Below are positions 37,405-46,001 of a stretch of DNA of 64,000 nt, in pieces; position 1 is the stretch's first letter, and each line of letters starts with the position of its first letter. The position numbers and the translations under genes are program-made. Source of the DNA: Salinicola salarius (lineage in GTDB: Bacteria > Pseudomonadota > Gammaproteobacteria > Pseudomonadales > Halomonadaceae); NCBI RefSeq assembly GCF_003206135.1, contig NZ_PZJT01000001.1, forward strand, positions 39,111 to 103,110, given 5' to 3'. Below the pieces are notes generated by a model. The model was not told the origin of the DNA, did no database searches, and saw only the letters and a program-made list of their open reading frames with translations.

Positions 37405-38040
37405 CTAGTCGAGCACGACCAGCCGATTGGGCAGCTCGTTACGCTCGTGGGTCGCCGGCACATGAGCCTTCAGCAGGTCGCCACAGCTCTCGATACAGTC
37501 GAGAAAGCCTTGCAGCGTCTCGCCGGCTTTGACACGGGCAGTGAACGCTTCGACGATCGACTGCCAGCTGTCGTCGCTCAACTGGGCCGAGATCCCGCGA
37601 TCGACGATGATCTCCACGTAGCGCTCGGCTTCCGAGACGAAGATCAGCATGCCGGTACCGGCGTCGGTATGGTGCAGGTTCTGCTCCAGGAACTGGCGCC
37701 TGGCCAGGTTGGAAGCGCGCCAGAAGCGCACATGGCGCGGAATCAGCCGCGTGAGTATCGACGGCAACCGAAACACCACCGCCAGCACGATGAAGACCAG
37801 CCACTGCACCAGCAGCAGATACCAGGCGCTGACGCCGTCCAGCCAACCCAGCCAGTTGGCGATGACGCTCAGCGCACCCGGCACGATGAGCGCCGTCAGC
37901 CCGGCCCACAGTAGCGGGATGTAGGTGTAATCATCGGCCTGGCGTGCCAGGACAGTAACGACTTCGGCATCGGTGTCGCGCTCGATCCGCGTGATCGCGT
38001 CGCCGACCTGCCGCTGTTCGCTTTCGTTCAATAAAGACAT
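37405..38040 (-). CDS. TPM-domain membrane protein
   Basis: A 211-residue protein, third in the lemA-TPM-TPM run. A short N-terminal TPM-like part (NESEQRQVGDAITRIERDTDAEVVTVLA) precedes two hydrophobic helices (about residues 40-90), then a second part with GTGMLIFVSEAERYVEIIVDRGISAQLSDDSW. This is the typical small TPM-domain protein that accompanies LemA. The domain was proposed to be phosphatase-like in a plant homologue; in bacteria the role is unsettled. The ATG at 38040 has AGGA about ten bases upstream; the frame continues upstream into Ala/Val-rich shadow sequence that is not used. Confidence 0.85.
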   Translation of the reverse strand: MSLLNESEQRQVGDAITRIERDTDAEVVTVLARQADDYTYIPLLWAGLTALIVPGALSVIANWLGWLDGVSAWYLLLVQWLVFIVLAVVFRLPSILTRLIPRHVRFWRASNLARRQFLEQNLHHTDAGTGMLIFVSEAERYVEIIVDRGISAQLSDDSWQSIVEAFTARVKAGETLQGFLDCIESCGDLLKAHVPATHERNELPNRLVVLD

Positions 38041-38059
38041 GCTGTCGTTATCCTGTCGT

Positions 38060-38872
38060 CTACCAGCCACCGGAGGCACCGCCGCCGCCGAAACCGCCGC
38101 CACCGCCACCGAAGCCCCCACCGCCGAAGCCGCCGGAACCTCCGAAACCGCCACCCATTCCACTACCCAACGCACCGCCGAGCAGGAAACCGCCCAAACC
38201 GCCACGGCGCCGGCGACGTTTGCCGCCACGACCACCACCGCCGCCGCCACTACGAACGATCAGCATGACGATCATGAACAGCGCAAAGAACCAGAAACCT
38301 GCACCGCCGATATGGCGTGACGCTTGCCGATCGGGCTGTTGCTGCGGCGCCGCTTCCGCCATGGGATCGCCACCCAGCACCTTGACCATCGCTTCGGCCC
38401 CGCGGGTAATGCCGCCGGCGAAGTCGCCCTCGCGGAATGCGGGCGTGATGATCTGGTTGATGATCATCGAAGACTGGGCGTCGGTCAGCCGGCCTTCGAG
38501 GCCGTAGCCGACCTCGATGCGAACGGCGCGCTCGTCCACCGCCACGATCAGCAGCGCGCCGTTGTCCTCGCTCTCCTGGCCGATACCCCAGTGTCGCCCG
38601 AGCTGGTAGCCGTAATCCTCGATGGCTTCACCCTGCAGATCCGGCAGCGTGACTACCACCACTTGCTCGGAGGTCGCCTCTTCGTGGGCCGCCAGCATAT
38701 CGGTCAGTTGCGACTGGGTAGCGGGGTCGAGCAGCTCGGCATTGTCGACGACCCGGCCGGTAAGCTCGGGGAAATCCGGCGCCGCCTGGGCGACCAGCGC
38801 AAAGGCCAGTAGCCACAGGCCAAGCATCAGCGATGCAGCGCACTTGTACGATTGTCGAACCGGCCAGCGCAT
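38060..38872 (-). CDS. YgcG-like TPM-domain exported protein
   Basis: A 270-residue protein. The signal peptide ends near residue 30 (ALVAQA-APDFP). The TPM domain (residues 35-170) opens with LTGRVVDNAELLDP and contains QVVVVTLPDLQG, NGALLIVAVDERAVRIEVGYGLEG and IITPAFREGDFAGGI. A transmembrane helix (FWFFALFMIVMLIV) is followed by a short Arg-rich patch and a Gly/Phe-rich tail ending GGASGGW, as in YgcG relatives. The domain therefore faces the periplasm. Its ATG overlaps the lemA stop (TGATG), and the second TPM gene is 19 bp downstream. Confidence 0.9.
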   Translation of the reverse strand: MRWPVRQSYKCAASLMLGLWLLAFALVAQAAPDFPELTGRVVDNAELLDPATQSQLTDMLAAHEEATSEQVVVVTLPDLQGEAIEDYGYQLGRHWGIGQESEDNGALLIVAVDERAVRIEVGYGLEGRLTDAQSSMIINQIITPAFREGDFAGGITRGAEAMVKVLGGDPMAEAAPQQQPDRQASRHIGGAGFWFFALFMIVMLIVRSGGGGGGRGGKRRRRRGGLGGFLLGGALGSGMGGGFGGSGGFGGGGFGGGGGGFGGGGASGGW

Positions 38873-39495
38873 CAGAACTCCACCTTGGGCGCCTGATCGG
38901 CATTCTCCGTGGTGGCTTCGAAGTTCTCGCGAATCGGCATGTCGCTGTAGAGCACGCTATGCCAGATCTTGCCGGGGAAGGTGCGGATCTCGGTGTTGTA
39001 CGCCTCGACCGCCTGAATGAAATCCCGTCGCGCCACGGCGATCCGGTTCTCGGTCCCTTCCAGTTGCGACTGCAGCGCCAGGAAGTTCTGGTTCGACTTC
39101 AGTTCCGGGTAACGCTCGGAAACCGCCATCAGCCGGCTCAGCGCACCGGTCAACTGGCCCTGGGCCTGCTGGAACTGCTGCATTTTCTGAGGATCGTTCA
39201 GCGTATCGGCGTCGACCTGGATCGAGGTCGCCTTCGCTCGCGCTTCGGTCACGGCGGTCAGCGTTTCCCGTTCCTGGCTGGCGAAGCCCTTCACCGTCTC
39301 CACCAGGTTGGGCACCAGATCCGCGCGGCGCTGATACTGGTTCTCGACCTGGGACCAGGCCGATTTCACCTTCTCGTCCAGGGTCGGGATATTGTTGATG
39401 CCGCAGCCGGAGAGCGACAGCATCACTGCCAGCAGCAGCATCCACCGCCACGGCTGGCGAGCGGCGACGGACAAGGCGGTCACAGGTGTCTGCAT
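38872..39495 (-). CDS. lemA: LemA-family lipoprotein
   Basis: A 207-residue LemA protein. The N-terminal helix ends in a lipobox (LSLSGC with C at about residue 31), so this version is probably a lipoprotein rather than only membrane-anchored. Family motifs include KVKSAWSQVENQYQRRADLVPNLVETVKGFASQE and YPELKSNQNFLALQSQLEGTENRIAVARRDF, the long helical core. Function is not established; LemA nearly always occurs with TPM proteins, and here all three genes are contiguous. I choose ATG 39495; the longer upstream reading has no support. Confidence 0.93.
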   Translation of the reverse strand: MQTPVTALSVAARQPWRWMLLLAVMLSLSGCGINNIPTLDEKVKSAWSQVENQYQRRADLVPNLVETVKGFASQERETLTAVTEARAKATSIQVDADTLNDPQKMQQFQQAQGQLTGALSRLMAVSERYPELKSNQNFLALQSQLEGTENRIAVARRDFIQAVEAYNTEIRTFPGKIWHSVLYSDMPIRENFEATTENADQAPKVEF

Positions 39496-39623
39496 GAAAG
39501 GTTCCCGATTGGAGAAGATTGGAAATCGAAGCCACGAGAGTACCCGAATGCGCGGGGGCCCAAGCGGCGATAACGCCAAGTTACAGGTTGGCCGGCGCCA
39601 TGGGAAGACGATTCCCCCGCGGC

Positions 39624-40091
39624 TCAGCCCGCGTCGCCAGTGGCCCGGATCCGGGCGGCAAGCGCTGCCAGCCCTGCATCGTCCGCACGCCGATAGTCAT
39701 GGGAGGAGAGATAGCCTTCGTAGACATCGAAGTACTTGTCGACCCTGGACTCGATCGGTTTGAACGCGGCGTCGCCCCCCGTGCCATGCATGGGGAACAG
39801 CTTGGCGTGCAGGTGGTCGACGCCGTAGCCCTCGAAGAACATGCCGCAGCGGGCCACGCCCTCCAGCGCCCGATCCAGGCGCCTGGCCACCTGCTTGGTG
39901 GCGACGATCAACTGCCGCAGGACCTCGTCATCGCGGTCGAAAGCGTAGCTGGGGTGGTGCGCCTTGGGGATCACCACCGAAAAGCCCTCGGTATTGGGGA
40001 AGATGGAGAGAAAAGCCAGGTGCGATTCGTCTTCCCAGATACGGTGGGCCGGCGCACGACCGGCGACGATGTCGCAAAAGATGCAACTCAT
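39624..40091 (-). CDS. HIT-family protein
   Basis: A 155-residue histidine-triad nucleotide-binding protein. CIFCDIVAGRAPAHRIWEDESHLAFL begins the fold with a CxxC pair, and the active-site segment is HLHAKLFPMH: H93 and H95 are kept, the third triad position is Lys (K97), and H102 follows. The likely nucleophile His is present, so it may still hydrolyse or transfer nucleoside monophosphates, but substrate specificity could differ from HinT. AGAGGGG lies about six bases before the ATG. It is divergent from the Lrp-type regulator. Confidence 0.88.
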   Translation of the reverse strand: MSCIFCDIVAGRAPAHRIWEDESHLAFLSIFPNTEGFSVVIPKAHHPSYAFDRDDEVLRQLIVATKQVARRLDRALEGVARCGMFFEGYGVDHLHAKLFPMHGTGGDAAFKPIESRVDKYFDVYEGYLSSHDYRRADDAGLAALAARIRATGDAG

Positions 40092-40286
40092 GAAGGCCCC
40101 TCTCTTGGCATCGATGGCCAGCCGATGGATAGCCGGGCAATGGCATGGCCCTCTAATTAGTCATGACCCATGGGGCGACGTCAATGCGGGTTACCGTGCG
40201 AGCGGAAGGAGCAGCCAGGGCTATCCGAAAGTCGTGAGCGAGCGTATGTTGAGGCAGTTCCATCCGATGCCCGATCCCTGCCGACC

Positions 40287-40733
40287 ATGAACAAACTCGA
40301 CAACGCCCTGCTCAACCTGCTGCTCAAGGATGGCCGCATGTCCTACGCGGACATGGCCCGCGAGCTCGACATTTCACGGGCCCATGCTCGCGATCGGGTG
40401 CAGTTGCTGGTGGAAAGCGGTGTCATCGAACAGTTCACCGCCGTGGTCAATCCGTCGAAGCTCGGCAAGATCATCTCGACCTTCGTCGATCTGAAGGTCG
40501 CGCCTTACGCCATCGAGGCGATGGCAGCCGAACTGGCGGAGTGCCACGAGGTCATCAACCTCTACATCATGAGCGATCTTCGCAGTCTCCATATGCACAC
40601 GCTGACGGACAGCCAGGAGACCTTCGACCGTTTCGCCCGCAAACATATCCTGGGCCGCCAGGAGGTCATCTCGGTGAACTGCACCACGCTGATGTCCCGC
40701 GTCAAACACGGACGCGGTGGCGCCAAGATCTGA
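40287..40733 (+). CDS. Lrp/AsnC-family transcriptional regulator
   Basis: A 148-residue regulator. The winged HTH spans residues 1-55 (LDNALLNLLLKDGRMSYADMARELDISRAHARDRVQLL), and a RAM ligand domain follows (residues 65-140). It begins like the family at ATG 40287, giving standard length. The frame is open further upstream, but that portion is not family-like. It is convergent with the gamma-glutamyltransferase gene (19 bp apart) and may control that gene and the TRAP transporter in response to an amino acid; this is inference from position. Confidence 0.87.
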   Translation: MNKLDNALLNLLLKDGRMSYADMARELDISRAHARDRVQLLVESGVIEQFTAVVNPSKLGKIISTFVDLKVAPYAIEAMAAELAECHEVINLYIMSDLRSLHMHTLTDSQETFDRFARKHILGRQEVISVNCTTLMSRVKHGRGGAKI

Positions 40734-40752
40734 GTTCTGCAGGGGCGCGCCA

Positions 40753-42336
40753 TCAATCGCTTTCGACACTGCCGTCGCTGCGCGGATCCGCACCGCCCTC
40801 CAGGCGCCCGTCGGCATGGCGAGTGATGCCGCCAGCATGTCCCATGGTGTCACTGTAGGCGTCGATGACATCCACCTGATGGCCGGCCTGGCGTAAGGCC
40901 GCGATCAGCGTCGGATCGAAGCGCGACTCCAGCTTGAGTGACGTCGTGCCCTCCCCCCAGGTTCTCCCCAGCAACCAGCGCGGCGCATCGACGGCCTGCT
41001 GCAGCGGCTGACCGTAGACCACGTGCCGCGTGAAGACCGCCGACTGGGTCTGCGGCTGTCCTTCACCGCCCATGGTGCCGTAGACCATGGTCCGGCCGTC
41101 GTTGAGCCGCGCCAGGGCCGGATTCAGCGTGTGAAACGGCTTGCGTCCGGGCACCAGCGCCTGACGCGCGCGCGGGTCGAGCGAAAAGCCGATCCCCCGG
41201 TTTTGCCACAACACCCCGGTGGACGGTAACACCACGCCGGAGCCGAACTCCCAGAAGGTACTCTGAATAAAACTCACCGCTCGCCCTTCCCGATCAATGC
41301 ATCCCATCCAGATCGTATCACCGGGTTCGCCCTCGTACGGCCAGGCCAGCGCACGGGCCGGATCGATCCGCGCCACCAACCGGTCCAGGGTGGCGTCCGC
41401 CAGCAGGTCGAGTGGATCGATATCCATCCAGCGCGGATCGGTCACATGCCGATCTCGTACCAGGAACGCCTGCTTGGTGGACTCGACGAGCGCGTGAACG
41501 TAATCGAAACCCTCGGCTTCAGCGATTTTCAGGCGCTCGAAGAGCCCCAGGATCATCAGTGACGAGACGCCTTGCGTGGGCGGCGGCAGATTCCACACCT
41601 GCCCCTGCTTGAGCGCCAGCGACAGAGGTGTAACCGCCCGCGGCACGTAGCCAACGAGATCGGCCCGGCGCAGTGGACTACCGAACCTTTCAAGCTCCTC
41701 GCCCATGGCCGCGCCCAGTTCGCCCCGATAGAAATCACCCAGGCCGGCACTTGCCAGCCGCTCGAAAGTCGATGCCAGGGTCGGTTGTCGAAACGTCTCG
41801 CCCTGACGCGGCGCTTTACCATCGCTAAGCAGATGGCTGGCAAACCCGGGAACGTCTGCCAGCTCACCGAGCTTGGCCGCCGTCAGTGCCGCCTGCCCCT
41901 GTGTCACGGGGACCCCCTGACGCGCATGGGCGATCGCCGCCTCGAACAACCGTGACAGCGGCAACGAGCCCCACCAGCGGCGCGAATGCTCGAGGGCCAT
42001 CTCCCATCCCCCCACCGTTCCCGCTGTGGTCAAGGCGGCCAGCGGGCCGCGGGCGGGAATGCCTGCATGCCCGGCGTAATAATCCGTATCCGCCAACTGC
42101 GCGGCGGCGCCACAGGCCTCGATTGCGACCGGCGTCTTGCCGGGCTCAGAGATGAGCCAGAAGCCATCGCCACCGATCGAGTTCATATGCGGATAAACGG
42201 TGGCGATGGTCGATGCCGCCGCCACCATTGCCTCGATGGCATTGCCGCCCTCACGCAGGATATCCCGACCGGCCTGAGCAGCCAGATAGTGAGGCGCGAC
42301 GACCATGCCACGACTGGGCTTGGCATTACTCTGCAT
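40753..42336 (-). CDS. ggt: Gamma-glutamyltransferase-family Ntn hydrolase without signal peptide
   Basis: A 527-residue member of the GGT family. The family start MVVAPHYLAAQAGRDILREGGNAIEAMVAAA and NSIGGDGFWLI are clear. The autoprocessing nucleophile is T341 in GEPGDTIWMG, splitting the precursor into chains of about 340 and 187 residues. GGEGQPQTQ and the GHAGGITR near the end are also conserved. No export signal is present, unlike periplasmic E. coli GGT, so it is probably cytoplasmic. It would hydrolyse or transfer gamma-glutamyl groups, or act on another gamma-glutamyl-like amide. It lies just downstream of a TRAP transporter on the same strand. Confidence 0.88.
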   Translation of the reverse strand: MQSNAKPSRGMVVAPHYLAAQAGRDILREGGNAIEAMVAAASTIATVYPHMNSIGGDGFWLISEPGKTPVAIEACGAAAQLADTDYYAGHAGIPARGPLAALTTAGTVGGWEMALEHSRRWWGSLPLSRLFEAAIAHARQGVPVTQGQAALTAAKLGELADVPGFASHLLSDGKAPRQGETFRQPTLASTFERLASAGLGDFYRGELGAAMGEELERFGSPLRRADLVGYVPRAVTPLSLALKQGQVWNLPPPTQGVSSLMILGLFERLKIAEAEGFDYVHALVESTKQAFLVRDRHVTDPRWMDIDPLDLLADATLDRLVARIDPARALAWPYEGEPGDTIWMGCIDREGRAVSFIQSTFWEFGSGVVLPSTGVLWQNRGIGFSLDPRARQALVPGRKPFHTLNPALARLNDGRTMVYGTMGGEGQPQTQSAVFTRHVVYGQPLQQAVDAPRWLLGRTWGEGTTSLKLESRFDPTLIAALRQAGHQVDVIDAYSDTMGHAGGITRHADGRLEGGADPRSDGSVESD

Positions 42337-42405
42337 GGATCGCGAAGCTCCCTGTATTCAAAATATTGACTGAAACGCCGGCCACTGGGCACCCGCACTG
42401 GAGGA

Positions 42406-43728
42406 TCACCAGCCGATCGCCTTGGGCAGCCAGGTGACCAGCGCAGGCATCAGGCATAGCAGCGCCAACGTCAGGAACTGGATGCCGATGTACGGCAGCA
42501 CGCCGACATAGATATCCCGCGTGGAGATTTCTGGTGGCGCTACCCCCTTGAGGTAGAACAGCGACCATCCGAACGGCGGGGTCAGAAACGAGGTCTGCAG
42601 GTTCATCGCCACCAGGATGCAGAGCCAGGCGAGATCGACCCCCTGGGCCTGAAAATAGGGCAACAACAACGGCATCACGATGTAGGAGATCTCGATCCAG
42701 TCGAGAAAGAACCCCAGCAGAAAGACCAGTACCATCATGAACAGAATGCCGCCCCACACCCCACCGGGCAGGAACGCGAACAGCGAATCGATCAGTCGAT
42801 CGCCGCCCAGCCCCCGGAACGCCAAACTGAAAACCTGCGCAGCGATCAGCACGAACAGCGTCATGCCGGTGATCTTGAAGGTCGAGATGACGGTTTCGCT
42901 CATCACTTTCCGCGTCAATCGACCGGTGCAGGCCACCAGAACGATGGCACCGATCGCGCCGACTGATGCCGCCTCCGTTGGCGCCGCCACCCCCCCGATG
43001 ATCGACCCTAGCACCAGTACGATCAGCACCAGCGGTGGCGCGACCACCTTGGCCAGTTCGATCATCAACGTGCGCTTGTCGACCGTCGCACGTTCAGCGG
43101 CATCGATCGGCGGCATCGTGTGCGGCTTCAGCTTGGCCATGATCACCAGATAGATCACGTATAGCCCGGACAACAGCAGTCCCGGGATCAAGGCGCCCGC
43201 GAACAGCGTGCCGACGGACTCGCCAGAGATGTCCGCGAGCACGATCAGCACCAGACTGGGTGGAATGATCTGGCCGAGGGTGCCGGCCGCGCAGATCGTG
43301 CCGCAGGCCAGGGCCTTGTTGTACTGACGTGCCAGCAGCGTCGGCAGGCTGATCAACCCGACGGTGACGACGGTAGCCGCCACGATGCCGGTGGAAGCCC
43401 CCATCAGCACGCCGACGATGATGATGGCAACCGTCATTCCGCCCGGACGCGCACCGGCGACATGGCCGATGACATCGAGCATGCGCTCGGCCAGCCGTGA
43501 CTTTTCCAACATCACGCCCATGAACACGAACAGCGGAATGGCGAGCAAGGTGTAGTTGGTGACGACCCCATAGACACGCAGGGGCAGGAGCCCGAACAGC
43601 GAGGTCCCGAAGCCGAACACCCCGAACACGATACCGCTGGCGGCCAAGGCAAACGGTACCGGGATGCCGATCAACAACAAGGCAAAGAGCGCCAGCACCA
43701 TGCCGACGGCCATCATTTCAAGCCCCAT
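42406..43728 (-). CDS. dctM: TRAP transporter large permease (DctM type)
   Basis: A 440-residue integral membrane protein with about twelve helices. GIPVPFALAASGIVFGVFGFG, VFMGVMLEKSRLAERMLDVIGH, MGASTGIVAATVVTVGLI and the GQIIPPSLVLIVLADISGESVGTLFAGALIPG block identify DctM. The ORF can be read from a GTG at 43731, but ATG 43728 is better spaced from GGAGGT. It overlaps the end of dctQ by 11 bp. It uses a sodium gradient to import the ligand delivered by the binding protein. Confidence 0.95.
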   Translation of the reverse strand: MGLEMMAVGMVLALFALLLIGIPVPFALAASGIVFGVFGFGTSLFGLLPLRVYGVVTNYTLLAIPLFVFMGVMLEKSRLAERMLDVIGHVAGARPGGMTVAIIIVGVLMGASTGIVAATVVTVGLISLPTLLARQYNKALACGTICAAGTLGQIIPPSLVLIVLADISGESVGTLFAGALIPGLLLSGLYVIYLVIMAKLKPHTMPPIDAAERATVDKRTLMIELAKVVAPPLVLIVLVLGSIIGGVAAPTEAASVGAIGAIVLVACTGRLTRKVMSETVISTFKITGMTLFVLIAAQVFSLAFRGLGGDRLIDSLFAFLPGGVWGGILFMMVLVFLLGFFLDWIEISYIVMPLLLPYFQAQGVDLAWLCILVAMNLQTSFLTPPFGWSLFYLKGVAPPEISTRDIYVGVLPYIGIQFLTLALLCLMPALVTWLPKAIGW

Positions 43729-44290
43729 CACGCACCTCCGGCGAGTGTCCCGCCATCAGCGTGATCAGGTCGAGCAGGCCCCGCACGATGCCCTGCCATG
43801 CCACCAGGGCGAAGCCGAGCGGCACGAAGGCCTTGATCACGTAGCGAGCCGGTAGCCCACCAGGATCGGGAGATCCCTCATTCAACGACCAGGACTGATA
43901 GACAAAATCCAGGCACATCCAGGCCAGGAACAGCATGCTCGGCACGACGATCAACAGCGAGATGATGATGTCCAGAACCTGCCGGGCACGTGGGCTGTAG
44001 TACTGATAGAAAATGTCGACCCGTACGTGCTCGTTCTGCTGGAAGGTGTAAGAGGCGCTGATCATCGCGATGACCGCCAATAGATGCCATTGCAGCTCCT
44101 GCTCGGCCACGGACCCCACGTGCCAGACGTAGCGGAACAGCACATCGCCTGCCACCATCAGCACCAGCGCTAGCGTCAGCCATGCCGTGGCGCGACCCAG
44201 CCGCTCCATGCCGCGATCCAGACCGTGCAGGCAACGGACCAAGCCGAGCACGAACGGCTGGCTCTCGCGATCGGTTTCCATCGTAGTCAT
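43718..44290 (-). CDS. dctQ: TRAP transporter small permease (DctQ type)
   Basis: A 190-residue membrane protein with four helices. The segment GDVLFRYVWHVGSVAEQELQWHLLAVIAMISASYTFQQNEHVRVDIFYQ matches the conserved centre of DctQ. I start at ATG 44290 (MTTMETDRESQ), preceded by AGAGGA; an upstream in-frame start at 44332 lies in the dctP leader region. It is the partner of the large permease encoded immediately downstream with an 11-bp overlap. Confidence 0.92.
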   Translation of the reverse strand: MTTMETDRESQPFVLGLVRCLHGLDRGMERLGRATAWLTLALVLMVAGDVLFRYVWHVGSVAEQELQWHLLAVIAMISASYTFQQNEHVRVDIFYQYYSPRARQVLDIIISLLIVVPSMLFLAWMCLDFVYQSWSLNEGSPDPGGLPARYVIKAFVPLGFALVAWQGIVRGLLDLITLMAGHSPEVRDGA

Positions 44291-44371
44291 GATGTCAATA
44301 TCCTCTGGACAACGAGAGAGAGTCCCGGCCAACTCTCGGCCAGAGACTCGCCAAAACGGAGGGTGCCCGGC

Positions 44372-45463
44372 TCAAAGATCGAGATTGAGAACGACCTTTT
44401 CGCTGACATCCAGCCAGGATTTCGCCGTTTTCATGAAGTCGAAATAGGCGGTATTGACCTTGGCGACCACGGGGTCCTTGGCGGCCTCTGCCGACAGGGT
44501 ATCCATGGTCACTTCACGCAGTCTGGGCAATACGCCATCGGGTAGCTGGCGTACCGTCACGCCCTGATTCTGGGTCAGGTCATTGAGCGCCTCGGAGTTG
44601 TTGGCATTGCACCAAGCGAAGCTGATTTCGTTGCAGGCAGCCGCGCAGTTCCGCACGACGACCTTGAGGTCGTCCGGTAGCTGCTCCCAGGCGGTGGCAT
44701 TGATCAGCAGTTCCGACACGTTGGAGGGCTCGTGCCAACCAGGGGTGTAATAGTTGCTGGCGGCGTTCTGCAGACCCAACTGCCGATCGAGATAGGGGCC
44801 GACGAATTCAGCGGCATCGATGACACCACGCTCCAGTGCCGGGAAGATCTCACCACCGGGCAACACCTTGACATTGACGCCCAACTGCTCGTAGACCTTT
44901 GCCGACAGGCCCGCGATGCGCATGCGCAACCCTTTGAAGCTGTCGATGTTCTCGAGCGGCTCCTTGAACCAGCCGGTCATCTGCATGCCGGTATTGCCGA
45001 CCGGCAACGCCTTGAGCCCGAAGTCGGCATAGACTTCGTCCCACAGTGCCTGCCCGCCGCCGTGGTAAAGCCAGGCGTTGACCATCATGACGTCCATGCC
45101 AAAGGGGACGGCGGTGAAATATTGCGCGGCGAAAGAGCGCCCCGACCAGAAGAACGAGTTCCCCCAGTTCATCTGCACGGTGCCACTGCGTACCGCATCG
45201 AAACCGCCCAACGCCGGCACCAGCTCACCGGCCGGGAAGAAGTCGATCTTCATTCGGCCACCGGATGCCGCTTCGACCCGCTTGGCAAAATCGCTGGCCG
45301 ATCCCGGCCCGGTGGAATAGAAAGGCGCTCCGGCAGGATAGGCGCCGGTCATGCGCCAGTGAAATTGCTGCGCATCTGCGCCGCGCGCAATCATCGGGGC
45401 CCCGGCCAGGCCCACTAGAGCTCCGGCACCCGTCTTGATGAAATCCCGTCTTTTGTAGGTCAT
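44372..45463 (-). CDS. dctP: TRAP transporter substrate-binding protein with Tat-type signal
   Basis: A 363-residue periplasmic binding protein. The N-terminus KRRDFIKTGAGALVGLAGAPMIARGADA fits the twin-arginine pattern (S/T-R-R-x-F-L-K), so export may be by Tat. The DctP-fold is shown by FPAGELVPALGGFDAVRSGTVQM, LGVNVKVLPGGEIFPALERGVIDAAEFVGP and YYTPGWHEPSNVSELLIN. The last two resemble TRAP proteins binding alpha-keto acids or mannitol-like ligands, but the ligand is not certain. It heads the operon dctP-dctQ-dctM-ggt. Confidence 0.93.
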   Translation of the reverse strand: MTYKRRDFIKTGAGALVGLAGAPMIARGADAQQFHWRMTGAYPAGAPFYSTGPGSASDFAKRVEAASGGRMKIDFFPAGELVPALGGFDAVRSGTVQMNWGNSFFWSGRSFAAQYFTAVPFGMDVMMVNAWLYHGGGQALWDEVYADFGLKALPVGNTGMQMTGWFKEPLENIDSFKGLRMRIAGLSAKVYEQLGVNVKVLPGGEIFPALERGVIDAAEFVGPYLDRQLGLQNAASNYYTPGWHEPSNVSELLINATAWEQLPDDLKVVVRNCAAACNEISFAWCNANNSEALNDLTQNQGVTVRQLPDGVLPRLREVTMDTLSAEAAKDPVVAKVNTAYFDFMKTAKSWLDVSEKVVLNLDL

Positions 45464-46001
45464 TGCACTGTGCTCTCCGCCGAATGGTTGCTCGCGTTAT
45501 GCTCATTACGTCCTGACAACCCTTCGCAAGCGCCGTGCCAACATCCTACAGAAAACGCCCAAACCACTGATTTATAAAAATAGTTTGTTATCCTTTCGCA
45601 TCGCCAACCAGCGCCGCTCCGCTTTTGGCTACGCACCACGCTAGCGCCAGGGTTCGAGGCACGAAATGGACAATCGGCGAAAGAAACGACGTCCCGCTTT
45701 CGTATGTCAGAATCCAAGAACGCTTCACGTAAAAATCCGCTTGGTCGGCAACTCGAATCGGTAGCATTTGTAAAGCGGGCATCAAAATGATCAGCACTCT
45801 CCATTTCAGTGCAGTTTTCACACGCACTATCCATCGGTGGACCACCACCCACCATGCGCCCTTGGGCCCAGCACTGGTCATTCACTATCGGCCGCGTCAC
45901 CATGTTGGCGACGGCACCATGAACCCCGGGGCGCCGTTGTCGGTAAATCGCCAACAAGCAAAAAGGGCCCTCAGAAGCCCATCGACAAAGGATTTTTCCG
46001 C
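45464..46001. other. Intergenic region between dctP and the amino-acid binding protein
   Basis: This 538-bp gap separates divergent genes. It is less G+C-rich and less codon-structured than its neighbours, especially 45560-45600. I see no supported gene: the frames inside have atypical composition and no ribosome-binding sites. The promoters of dctPQM-ggt and of the binding-protein gene must lie here. Confidence 0.55.

Noticed and set aside
40170..40286. Upstream extension of the Lrp-type regulator
   Set aside because: The extra residues are Arg/Ser/Pro-rich and unlike the family; the regulator has standard length from ATG 40287.
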